Assembly (NCBI GenBank): GCA_937949945.1
Contig: CALFEQ010000201.1
Coordinates: forward strand, 1-24,540
Direction: 5' to 3'
Source of the DNA: an uncultured Myxococcales bacterium
Lineage (GTDB): Bacteria; Myxococcota_A; Polyangia; Polyangiales; Polyangiaceae
Length of the DNA: 24,540 nucleotides
Positions 17,658 to 24,540 of this stretch are shown piece after piece (position 1 is the stretch's first letter; every line of letters starts with the position of its first letter). The notes beneath the pieces are model-generated. The model was not told where the DNA came from. It did not search any database and was given only the letters and a program-made list of their open reading frames with translations. The translations under genes were made by a program, and so were the position numbers.

Positions 17658-18955
17658 CGGGCCGGCCTCGTGCCGAGGAGCTTCCGTGCCCGCGACGGAT
17701 CCGCGATCGTCCTGCCGCTCGCGCGCGCGTGCGACGCGGCGCGCGTGACGGCGGCGATCGGGTCGCCGTCGAAGCCGACGCGCGCATGGCCTCCGAGCCG
17801 GATCGCGAGCTCCGTCATCTCGTCGGCGCGCGGGCCGAGCGCCGTCACCGACCAGGTGGCCTCGTTTCGCGGTACGAGGCTCACCAGGTGCCGGAGGTTC
17901 GCCTCGGTCGCCCCGATCGCGCCCGCCATCCCGAGGACGAGCTGGAAGCGGAGCGGCCGCCCGACGAGGCCCGCGTCCGCGAGCGCCAGCCCCTCCTCGA
18001 CGTGCCCGACCTCGTAGCACTGGAGGTCCGGCACTGCCCCGGCCCCGCGCAGTCGGGCCGCGAGCTCGCGGATCGAAGGACGCGTCGCGACGATCGCGCC
18101 GTCGCCCGAGTTGGTCGACCCGCACTCGAGCGTCGCGATCTCGGGCCCGAGGGCGAGCAGCGCCGCGCGGTCGTCCTCGGTGCCGTCGTTGGCGAACGAC
18201 GCCCCCAGCGCGTCGGCGGCGCGCGGAGCGGCGCTGAGGTGGATGATGCAGTCCGTCCTCGCGCGGATGCGCTCGATCAGCTCGACGAGCCGCTCTCTCT
18301 CGTGCGCCGGCGGTCGTCCCCTCGGGATCTCGAGCTGGAGGACGGCGGCCCCTGCCTCTCGACAACGCGCGGCGCGATCGACGAGGTCCTGCGTGGCCTC
18401 GCGCGCATCGGCGCTCGCGAGCAGCGCCGTCAGGACGACCTCCGCGGCGACCTCCGCCTCGAGCGTGCGAGCTCCGGTCGCGTCCGTCTCGGGCGGCGTG
18501 ACCACTGGCTCCGGCTCCGGCGGCGCTCCCGGCGGGAGCTGGGGCATGTAGAGCTCGCGTGGGCGTCGCTGGAGGTCCTGCGGGGTGACGCACGTGCCGA
18601 TCGCGCGGCACACCGTGATGGGATCCGCGAGCACGTCGGCCGCGCTGGGCGGCAAGCCGACCTGCCGCAGGTTCGCGATCACCTTCTTCGCTTCGAACTT
18701 CATGCGGCGGCTGACCGTGCCGATCTCGACGATCTCCGCCGTCGCCTCGATGAAGTCGCCGGTGAACACCGGCGCGAAGAACTCGACGCTCTCGTAGGAG
18801 CGGAACAGGCCCTCGTCGCCGTCGAGCCGGATGAGCAGCTCCGTCGCGAGGTCGCCGAAAAGGGCGAGGATGCGGGCGCCGTCGACGAGCTCTCCGCCGT
18901 AGTGCGCGTCGCGCGCGGCCATCCTCGTCCGGAGCATCACCTTCGTGCCGATCAT
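17654..18955 (-). CDS. Fusion of 3-aminobutyryl-CoA ammonia-lyase-like hotdog and degenerate BKACE/Kce-like domain
   Basis: A 433-residue protein. Residues 1-133 match the hotdog Kal family of lysine fermentation: RMAARDAHYGGELVDGA (11-27), LFGDLATELL (32-41), DGDEGLFRSYESVEFFAPV (45-63), MKFEAKKVI (85-93). A Pro-rich linker (138-160) leads to 165-430, which follows the BKACE/Kce (DUF849) barrel: AGAAVLQLEI (201-210), ECGSTNSGDG (277-286), YEVGHV (314-319), LGMAGAIGATEANL (341-354), GGHARVGF (388-395). In active BKACE enzymes the HLHVRD strand supplies zinc ligands; here it reads QLEIPR (Q207, E209), and GLEDN reads GFDGD. Zinc-dependent cleavage is therefore doubtful. ATG 18955 fits the Kal N-terminus. 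It overlaps trpE (ATGA). Confidence 0.82.
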   Translation of the reverse strand: MIGTKVMLRTRMAARDAHYGGELVDGARILALFGDLATELLIRLDGDEGLFRSYESVEFFAPVFTGDFIEATAEIVEIGTVSRRMKFEAKKVIANLRQVGLPPSAADVLADPITVCRAIGTCVTPQDLQRRPRELYMPQLPPGAPPEPEPVVTPPETDATGARTLEAEVAAEVVLTALLASADAREATQDLVDRAARCREAGAAVLQLEIPRGRPPAHERERLVELIERIRARTDCIIHLSAAPRAADALGASFANDGTEDDRAALLALGPEIATLECGSTNSGDGAIVATRPSIRELAARLRGAGAVPDLQCYEVGHVEEGLALADAGLVGRPLRFQLVLGMAGAIGATEANLRHLVSLVPRNEATWSVTALGPRADEMTELAIRLGGHARVGFDGDPIAAVTRAASHARASGRTIADPSRARKLLGTRPAR

Positions 18956-19163
18956 GGGAGTGCTGGCAGGCTATGTACGAGGAGCCGACTTGGCGACCCC
19001 CCGAAGGTCGGCCATGTGCCGACGGGCCAGAGTAGCGCATCCGGGGCAGCGCTCGAGCCCGTCGCGACCGTTCGAGCGCCGCCGGCGACCGCTCGCCGGA
19101 AGAAGCGTCGACGCGGGCCCGTCCGCGGCGTACGCCGTAACCGGTAGCTTGCAAGGACGTTTC

Positions 19164-20024
19164 ATGATACCGGCTTGCCCCCTCAACCAGCCCATGGTCT
19201 ACGTCGACGCGCGAAACCTCCCCGCTCACATCGGGATCATCATGGATGGCAACGGCCGTTGGGCGCAGCTCCGCGGCCGCGAGCGTGTCGACGGACACCG
19301 GGAAGGGTCGAAGGCGGTGCGCCGTGTCGTGCGCGCAGCTCGGCGCCTCGGGATCCGCGCCCTGACGCTCTATGCCTTCAGCGAGCAGAACTGGGCGAGG
19401 CCGGAGCTCGAGGTCGACGCGCTGATGCAGCTGTTGCGCGAGTTCTTGCTCTCGGAGCGCGACGAGATTCTCGACAACGGCATCCGCCTGAACGCGATCG
19501 GGAACCTGGGCCGCCTCCCCGCCGTCGTCCGTGCCGTGCTGGATCCGCTTCGAGCGGAGAGCGCGCGGCACGACGAGATGACGCTCACGCTCGCGCTCAG
19601 CTACGGCGGCCGCGAGGAGATCGCGAACGCGGCGCGCGAGCTCGCCCGCGAGGTCGCCGCCGGGAAGATGAGCCCCGAGGACGTCACGGAGGAGGCGCTG
19701 CGGGCGCGCATGCCGAGCCTCTGCGTCGGCGACCCCGACCTCATCATCCGCACCGGCGGCGAGCGCCGCATCTCGAACTTCCTCTTGTATGGGCTCGCGT
19801 ACGCCGAGCTGTACTTCGCCGACGTGCTCTGGCCCGACTTCACGGAGGCCGATTTCTTCGAGGCGATCGCGAGCTATCAGACGCGCGAGCGCCGCTTCGG
19901 TCTCGTCGGCAAGCCGGCCGAGCCGATCCTCGCGCGGCGCGAGGCAGAGGTCCCGGCGCGGAGCGAGCCGCCGGAGGCGGTCGAGCCTCCGGAGAGCGCG
20001 AAGGTCCTCCGCCTCGTCTCCTGA
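19164..20024 (+). CDS. uppS: Isoprenyl transferase (undecaprenyl diphosphate synthase family)
   Basis: A cis-prenyltransferase of 286 residues. It condenses isopentenyl diphosphates onto farnesyl diphosphate to make the C55 carrier for peptidoglycan and O-antigen. Visible motifs are HIGIIMDGNGRWAQLRG (22-38, Mg-binding D28), HREGSKA (45-51), LTLYAFSEQNWARP (67-80), LALSYGGREEI, and RTGGERRISNFLLYGLAYAE, which has Tyr where Trp is common. The core ends near residue 250; a short Glu/Pro/Ala tail follows. ATG 19164 was chosen because AAGGA lies 6 bases upstream; ATG 19194 is the alternative. It diverges from the Kal/BKACE fusion over 208 bases, which hold an inverted gccgac/gtcggc pair (18984-19012). 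cdsA follows after 148 bases. Confidence 0.95.
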   Translation: MIPACPLNQPMVYVDARNLPAHIGIIMDGNGRWAQLRGRERVDGHREGSKAVRRVVRAARRLGIRALTLYAFSEQNWARPELEVDALMQLLREFLLSERDEILDNGIRLNAIGNLGRLPAVVRAVLDPLRAESARHDEMTLTLALSYGGREEIANAARELAREVAAGKMSPEDVTEEALRARMPSLCVGDPDLIIRTGGERRISNFLLYGLAYAELYFADVLWPDFTEADFFEAIASYQTRERRFGLVGKPAEPILARREAEVPARSEPPEAVEPPESAKVLRLVS

Positions 20025-20172
20025 CGCTGCTCGCCGGCTCTCCGAATGGCCGCTCCCCGGGCGGGGCGGCCTGCGTGCGCCCGGCGACCACGGCCGCGCT
20101 GGCGTTTTCGTCGTCGGCGCGGCTCGCGTTCTGTCCATCGGCGCGGCGCCCGTGCTATGGCCGGGACGGACG

Positions 20173-21069
20173 ATGGTCGAGGAAGAGCGCCCTCCGAGCT
20201 CGCGACGCATTCCCCGCGAGACGAAGGAGCAGGCGAAGAAGGCCAACAGCAACCTCGCGGTCCGCATCGCCACGGCGGCGGTAGGCGCGCCGCTCATCGT
20301 CCTGCTCCTCTACAAGGGCCCGGCGTGGGGCTTCTATCTGCTCGTGTTCCCCGCGACGCTCATCGCCGCGTGGGAGCTGTTCAACATGACCCACCCGGGC
20401 GACCGCTGGTCGCAGCTCTTCGGGGTGGGGCTCACCGCGGTGGCCTCGACGGGCACGTACTTCGCCGGCGCCGACCCGCGCATCCTGCCGACGATGATCG
20501 TCTGCCTGCCGCTCGCGGGGCCGCTGCTGACGCTCGTCCGCCTCGGCGAGATGAAGACGGCCGCCCTCCGCGCGTGCGCGCTCGGGTTCGGGCCGCTCTT
20601 CGTCGGCGTCCCGATCACGCTGCTCGCCGTGATGCGGCGGGATCTCGGCGAGGTCGGGCCCGGCTACGTCGTGCTCACGATCATGTTCGCGTGGCTCGGC
20701 GACACCGGCGGCTATTTCGCCGGCCGGTTCCTCGGGACGCGGAAGCTCTACGAGGCGGTCTCGCCGAAGAAGACCGTCGAGGGCGCGATCGGGAGCCTCG
20801 CCGGCAGCGTGCTCGGGGCTCTCCTGGCGCACTTCTGGTTCTTGCCGAGCCTGTCGCTCGCGCACGGGATCCCGCTCGCGCTGATCGCAGGCGCCTTCGG
20901 TCAGGCGGGCGATCTCGGCGAGTCCGTCCTCAAGCGCTCGTTCGGCGTGAAGGACTCGGGCGCGATCGTCCCCGGGCACGGCGGCATCCTCGATCGCGTC
21001 GACGCCCTGATGCTGACGAGCGCCATCACCTACCTCTACGCGATCTGGTTCTTGCTCCCCGTGCCCTGA
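20173..21069 (+). CDS. cdsA: Phosphatidate cytidylyltransferase
   Basis: A 298-residue membrane enzyme making CDP-diacylglycerol from phosphatidate and CTP, the precursor of anionic and zwitterionic phospholipids. Hydrophobic helices cover most of the protein after a charged N-terminus of about 30 residues rich in Arg, Lys and Glu. The family signature near the C-terminus is complete: SVLKRSFGVKDSGAIVPGHG followed by GILDRVD. WLGDTGGYFAGRFLG and SPKKTVEGAIGS are also standard. ATG 20173 was chosen (GGGACGGA just upstream); the open frame before it gives unrelated Arg/Ser-rich sequence. It lies 148 bases after uppS, the common uppS-cdsA order. The dxr and rseP genes that often follow are absent; glutamate dehydrogenase comes next. 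Confidence 0.95.
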   Translation: MVEEERPPSSRRIPRETKEQAKKANSNLAVRIATAAVGAPLIVLLLYKGPAWGFYLLVFPATLIAAWELFNMTHPGDRWSQLFGVGLTAVASTGTYFAGADPRILPTMIVCLPLAGPLLTLVRLGEMKTAALRACALGFGPLFVGVPITLLAVMRRDLGEVGPGYVVLTIMFAWLGDTGGYFAGRFLGTRKLYEAVSPKKTVEGAIGSLAGSVLGALLAHFWFLPSLSLAHGIPLALIAGAFGQAGDLGESVLKRSFGVKDSGAIVPGHGGILDRVDALMLTSAITYLYAIWFLLPVP

Positions 21070-21328
21070 GGGCATCGACGGCGAGTCGGGATAGCGAGGC
21101 CCGCGCCGTTCGGTCGGCATCGGGAGGAGAGGGGCGAACCTGGACTTTCGTCACGTCCGTCGATGCGACGAACGGGCCTCACCGACGCGTTGCGGCGCGA
21201 AAGATTTTCGGGGCGTCGCCGGCGAGCGACGTCGCGATTCGAAACGGCGTCTTCTCGCGGTTTTTTCGTTCGGAACGCCCACCGGGGTGGTTGGGGTTCC
21301 ACCTCAAATGGGCTAAGAGGGGCGCGAC

Positions 21329-22675
21329 ATGTCCGATTCACCCGAGACGCTCCAGAAATCCGGAAGTACCGCCAACGTCGTTCCGCCGCCGCCCGGCTCG
21401 TCGCGGACGATCATCGTGAAGGAGTACGACTTCTTCAAGGTCGTCCAGGATTACCTCGACCGCGCCGCGCGCACGATCAACCTCGCCGATTACGTGCGCA
21501 CGATCCTGAGCCAGCCGAAGAACGAGCTCATCATCAACTTCCCGGTCCGCATGGACAACGGCGAGGTGAGGCTCTTCAAGGGCTACCGCGTCCAGCACAA
21601 CAACCTGCTCGGACCGTTCAAGGGCGGTATCCGCTTCCACCCGTCGGTCACGCTCGACGACGTCAAGGCGCTCGCGGCGATGATGACGTGGAAGTGCGCG
21701 CTCATGCGGGTGCCCTTCGGTGGCGGAAAGGGTGGCGTCAAGTTCGACCCGCACTCCGTGTCGAAGGCGGAGCTCCAGCGCATCACGCGTCGCTTCACGC
21801 ACGCTCTCGGTGAGAACATCGGGCCCGAGTACGACATCCCGGCGCCGGACGTCGGCACCAACAGCCAGGTGATGGCCTGGATGATGGACACGTACTCGAA
21901 CATGGTCGGCGCGGCGCAGAAGCAGAGCGTGAAGGGGGTCGTCACCGGCAAGCCGGTCGCGTCGGGCGGTACGCTCGGTCGCGCGAAGGCGACGGGTCAG
22001 GGCGCCGTCTTCTGCATCATCGAGTGGGCCAAGGAGAGGAACTTCGACCTCGAGGGCTCCACGATGATCGTGCAGGGCTTCGGCAACGTCGGCTCGCACC
22101 TCGCCGTGATCCTCTCGCGCCTCGGCGTCTCCACGATCGCCGTCGGCGACCACACGGGCTACATGGCGAACCCGGAGGGCTTCAACGCGCACAAGCTCCA
22201 GGACTGGGTCATGAAGAACGGCTCGATCGCCGGGTACCCGGGCGGCAAGCCCATCACGCGCGAGGAGTTCTTCAAGACGAAGGCCGACATCTTCGCGCCG
22301 TGCGCTCTCGAGAATCAGATCGGCGAGAGCGAGGCTCGTGCGCTCGACGTCAAGGTGGTCGTCGAGGGCGCGAACGGTCCGACGAACCCGATCGGCGAGC
22401 GGATCCTCCTCGAGCGCGGGATCGACATCCTGCCCGACATCCTCGCGAACTCGGGCGGCGTGACCGTCAGCTACTACGAGTGGGTGCAGAACAAGCGCTC
22501 GGAGAGCTGGAGCGAGGAGGAGGTCGACGCCAAGCTCGAGAAGGGGATGACCCGTGCGTACCGCGAGGTCGCGGAGTTCGCGCGCCAGCACAAGATCGAT
22601 CGCCGTATCGCCGCCTACGCGCTCGCGCTCCAGCGGATCGAGGCGGTCTACAAGGAGCGAGAGATCTTCCCGTAG
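21329..22675 (+). CDS. Glutamate dehydrogenase (Glu/Leu/Phe/Val dehydrogenase family)
   Basis: A 448-residue enzyme. It interconverts glutamate with 2-oxoglutarate and ammonia in the cytosol, using NAD or NADP. Active-site residues keep the spacing of the well-studied clostridial enzyme: K98 (LLGPFKGG), K122 (MTWKCAL), catalytic K134 (FGGGKGG), D174 (PAPDVGT). The Rossmann motif is MIVQGFGNVG. Lys at the two substrate-binding positions favours glutamate over other amino acids. About 25 N-terminal residues (Ser/Pro-rich) precede the family core. ATG 21329 has AGAGGGG 6 bases upstream. The 259-base gap after cdsA (21070-21328) holds a T-rich patch at 21261-21270 and suggests an independent promoter, though I cannot fix its boxes. 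Coenzyme choice is not clear. Confidence 0.93.
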   Translation: MSDSPETLQKSGSTANVVPPPPGSSRTIIVKEYDFFKVVQDYLDRAARTINLADYVRTILSQPKNELIINFPVRMDNGEVRLFKGYRVQHNNLLGPFKGGIRFHPSVTLDDVKALAAMMTWKCALMRVPFGGGKGGVKFDPHSVSKAELQRITRRFTHALGENIGPEYDIPAPDVGTNSQVMAWMMDTYSNMVGAAQKQSVKGVVTGKPVASGGTLGRAKATGQGAVFCIIEWAKERNFDLEGSTMIVQGFGNVGSHLAVILSRLGVSTIAVGDHTGYMANPEGFNAHKLQDWVMKNGSIAGYPGGKPITREEFFKTKADIFAPCALENQIGESEARALDVKVVVEGANGPTNPIGERILLERGIDILPDILANSGGVTVSYYEWVQNKRSESWSEEEVDAKLEKGMTRAYREVAEFARQHKIDRRIAAYALALQRIEAVYKEREIFP

Positions 22676-22704
22676 AATCGACAGTCCACCGAATTTTCCG
22701 CAGT

Positions 22705-22736
22705 GGGGCCGACGATAGTAGAGTGATCGTCGCCCC
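22705..22736 (+). promoter_or_regulatory. Hairpin ending at the start codon of the PP2C gene
   Basis: ggggccgacgat (22705-22716) pairs with atcgtcgcccc (22726-22736), giving eleven pairs with one bulged C and a 9-base loop. The right arm ends immediately before ATG 22737 and fills the place where a ribosome site would be; no other Shine-Dalgarno is visible. Folding could control translation. It could instead be a DNA operator. Confidence 0.5.
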
Positions 22737-24425
22737 ATGGCGGATTTTGACGTCCTCGGGATCCTGTCATTTCTGCTCGCCGCCGGGGGCGTCGCGTACC
22801 TCGTCCGGTCGCGCTTCATGAACCGCGGGGCGGCCGCGGCCGTGAGCGCGCCGTCCGAGCACGGCGCCCGGGGCGCCTCTGCGTCCAAGACCTCTGCGGC
22901 GAAGGATCTCGAGGCTGGCTCCGTGGCGAAGGAGCCCGAGTCGGACGGTCCGCCGCAGGCGTCGGGCTCGAGCGGCCCGCGTCGGGCCGCCGAGCCGGCT
23001 GCGGCCGGCGAGGCTCCGTCCGGGCGTCGCGAGGACGAAGCCGAGAAGAAGGCGAAGCCCGAGGCGACCGCGGCCACCGCGGCTTCCAAGGAAGACGCAG
23101 CGGAGGAGACGCGCGTGGCGAGCTCTCCGCCGAAGGAAGCGCCTCCGGCGGCTCCCTCGGCGTCGTCGACGGAAGCGGCGCCGGCACTCGCGGCGCCCGC
23201 GGGCAAGGAGGACGGCGCTGCGAAGCGCGCGTCGGCGAAGGACACCCTGCCGTCGGCAGGGACGCCGCCGAAGAAGGAAGCTTCGAGCGAGGCTCCGAGA
23301 AGCGAGCCTCCGCAGGTGTCGGAAGCCGTCGCTTCGACGAGCCGGTCGAACCGCCCGCGCGCGCCGACGATCGTGGGCGGGCTCGGCCTCTCGAGGCCGG
23401 AGCCGTTGCCGCCGAAGCGGTCGGTCCCGCCCGCGGCCAAGGCCAAGAGCGAGCCGCCCGTCGAGAGCGGGGCTCCTCCGAAGAGCAGCGAGCCGAGCAC
23501 CAAGCCGGAGCCGGAGACGACGAAGGTCCCCGAGATCGACGACGAGGTCCCGCGCCTCGACTACGAGGAGGACGAAGAGCTCGAGCCGACGCGGTTCGGC
23601 GGCAAGCGCGAGATCCAGCCGGCCGTCGAGAAGATCGTCGTCGACGAGGGGGCGGACACGGAGCCCTCGGACGCGGAGGGGGCGCCGCGCCTCGCGCTCC
23701 AGGCGCTCGGCACGACGGACCCCGGCAAGCGGCGCAAGCACAACGAGGACGCGCTGCTCCTCGTGGAGGACAAGGGGCTCTTCATCGTCGCCGACGGCAT
23801 GGGCGGTCACCGCGGCGGTCAGCTCGCGAGCAAGCTCGCCGTCAAGACGCTGGCGGACGCGTTCGCGGCGAACCGCTTCGCGGCCGCCGCTCACACGGAT
23901 CTCCCGGCGCCGGCCTCGGAGCTGGCGCGCGCGATCCAAATGGCCAACACGGCGATCCTCGAGCACGCCGCCAAGCACCCCGAGCTCAAAGGCATGGGCA
24001 CGACGATCTGCGCCATGCGCTTCTCGGAGGACAGGCGACGGCTCTACATCGGCCACGTCGGCGACAGCCGCTGCTATCGCCTGCGCGACGGCGTCATGAA
24101 GCAGCTCACGACCGATCACACGATGTCCGACTACGGCATCGCGGGCCCCGAGGGCGCTCATCTCAGCCGCGCCCTCGGTGTCTGGCCGACGGTCCCGATC
24201 GACGTCATCCTGGTCACGCCCCAGGCCGGCGACCTCTACCTTCTCTGCTCCGACGGCCTCACGAAGATGCTCCCCAACGAGACGATCGCGACGCAGCTCC
24301 TCCACGAGGAGGACGCGAAGACGGCGACCAACCGCCTCGTCTTCTTCGCGAACGCGCATGGGGGGAAGGACAACATCACGATCGTGCTGGTGCGCGTCGT
24401 GGACGCTGCGAAGGGCTCGGCCTGA
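22737..24425 (+). CDS. Membrane-anchored PP2C-type Ser/Thr protein phosphatase
   Basis: A 562-residue protein. A membrane helix lies at about 5-23, then about 290 residues of Ala/Pro/Ser/Glu/Lys low-complexity linker, then a PP2C domain at about 318-555. Metal-binding and core motifs are intact: KHNEDALLL (D338), VADGMGGHRGG (D353, G354), GMGTTICAMRF, GHVGDSRCYRLRDG, LCSDGLTKML and GKDNITIVLVRV. It should dephosphorylate Ser/Thr phosphoproteins with Mn or Mg, with the catalytic domain in the cytosol if the N-terminus is outside. It could oppose Hanks kinases such as the one at 3137, but the genes are not adjacent. The start codon abuts a hairpin. The last 12 codons and stop are duplicated downstream. 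Confidence 0.93.
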   Translation: MADFDVLGILSFLLAAGGVAYLVRSRFMNRGAAAAVSAPSEHGARGASASKTSAAKDLEAGSVAKEPESDGPPQASGSSGPRRAAEPAAAGEAPSGRREDEAEKKAKPEATAATAASKEDAAEETRVASSPPKEAPPAAPSASSTEAAPALAAPAGKEDGAAKRASAKDTLPSAGTPPKKEASSEAPRSEPPQVSEAVASTSRSNRPRAPTIVGGLGLSRPEPLPPKRSVPPAAKAKSEPPVESGAPPKSSEPSTKPEPETTKVPEIDDEVPRLDYEEDEELEPTRFGGKREIQPAVEKIVVDEGADTEPSDAEGAPRLALQALGTTDPGKRRKHNEDALLLVEDKGLFIVADGMGGHRGGQLASKLAVKTLADAFAANRFAAAAHTDLPAPASELARAIQMANTAILEHAAKHPELKGMGTTICAMRFSEDRRRLYIGHVGDSRCYRLRDGVMKQLTTDHTMSDYGIAGPEGAHLSRALGVWPTVPIDVILVTPQAGDLYLLCSDGLTKMLPNETIATQLLHEEDAKTATNRLVFFANAHGGKDNITIVLVRVVDAAKGSA

Positions 24426-24540
24426 GGGCGGCGTCGGGAGGCTCCAGGCTCCAGGCTCCAGGCTCCAGGGAGGGCGAGCTGGGGCGTGCGCGTCGTGGAC
24501 GCTGCGAAGGGCTCGGCCTGAGGGCGGCGTCGGGAGGCTC
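24390..24540. repeat. Tandem duplication with 96-base period over the PP2C 3' end
   Basis: Bases 24390-24444 and 24486-24540 are identical over all 55 positions. The first copy covers the final 12 codons, the stop, and 19 bases beyond. The second runs into the window edge, so the repeat may be longer or have more copies. The intervening stretch contains heptamers. The second copy is non-coding because the gene's stop precedes it. Confidence 0.9.
24440..24467. repeat. Four perfect heptamers ggctcca
   Basis: ggctcca occurs four times head to tail between the two copies of the 96-base duplication. The right edge of the window ends in ggctc, which could begin the next heptamer block. The period matches the heptamers of the spacer after the thiolase gene, though the unit differs. 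Confidence 0.9.

Noticed and set aside
18984..19012. Inverted pair gccgac/gtcggc between the fusion gene and uppS as an operator
   Set aside because: Only 6 bases with a 17-base gap, in sequence where such GC hexamers are frequent; mentioned in the uppS entry but not called a site.
21338..23503. Minus-strand open frame of 721 codons across glutamate dehydrogenase and the PP2C linker
   Set aside because: It spans two genes with perfect motifs on the other strand and shows only low-complexity shadow sequence.

Overview
The window is a chromosomal stretch of a very GC-rich bacterium with 16 recognisable protein genes. The codons carry a strong G/C bias in third positions, which is why long shadow ORFs appear in every frame. 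Several traits fit a myxobacterium-like member of Myxococcota, probably Polyangia: a Ser/Thr kinase with an N-terminal zinc ribbon, three orphan histidine kinases, a PP2C phosphatase with a long low-complexity linker, Ala/Pro/Glu-rich extensions on housekeeping proteins, and short tandem repeats between genes. This placement is inference; no rRNA is present to confirm it. I see no tRNA, rRNA, CRISPR array, transposase, integrase or phage gene.

Layout. Positions 1-2807 (minus) hold scpA-scpB, the SMC partner genes, joined by a GTGA overlap. Both proteins carry unusual acidic tails, and scpB runs off the left edge inside a poly-Asp tract. A 329-base divergent spacer follows. Positions 3137-6531 (plus) hold a transmembrane Ser/Thr kinase overlapping by one base an exported beta-barrel-like protein. 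Convergent to them is a lone FliR/SctT-type export membrane protein (6540-7226). Positions 7298-9462 hold two acyl-CoA enzymes, a MaoC-type hydratase and a thiolase, separated by strong hairpins. Then come a repeat-rich spacer, an unrecognised 170-residue protein (minus), and two overlapping membrane histidine kinases (10501-14171), the second with a degraded ATP-binding site. A small membrane protein (14466-14855) runs tail to tail into a minus-strand group: a Kal/BKACE fusion, trpE (ATGA overlap), then a cytosolic GAF histidine kinase 32 bases further on. The plus strand then carries uppS, cdsA (envelope lipid synthesis), a glutamate dehydrogenase and a membrane-anchored PP2C phosphatase. 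The window ends in a 96-base-period duplication containing heptamer repeats.

How the genes work together. The clear functional pairs are scpA/scpB (chromosome condensation), hydratase/thiolase (acyl-CoA chemistry), uppS/cdsA (cell-wall carrier lipid and phospholipid precursors), and the coupled histidine kinase pair. Most notable is the fusion of a 3-aminobutyryl-CoA ammonia-lyase-like hotdog domain with a BKACE/Kce-like barrel whose zinc-binding HxH motif reads QxE. It is translationally coupled to anthranilate synthase. Together with the kinase pair with one degenerate member, it is the best candidate for unexpected biology here.
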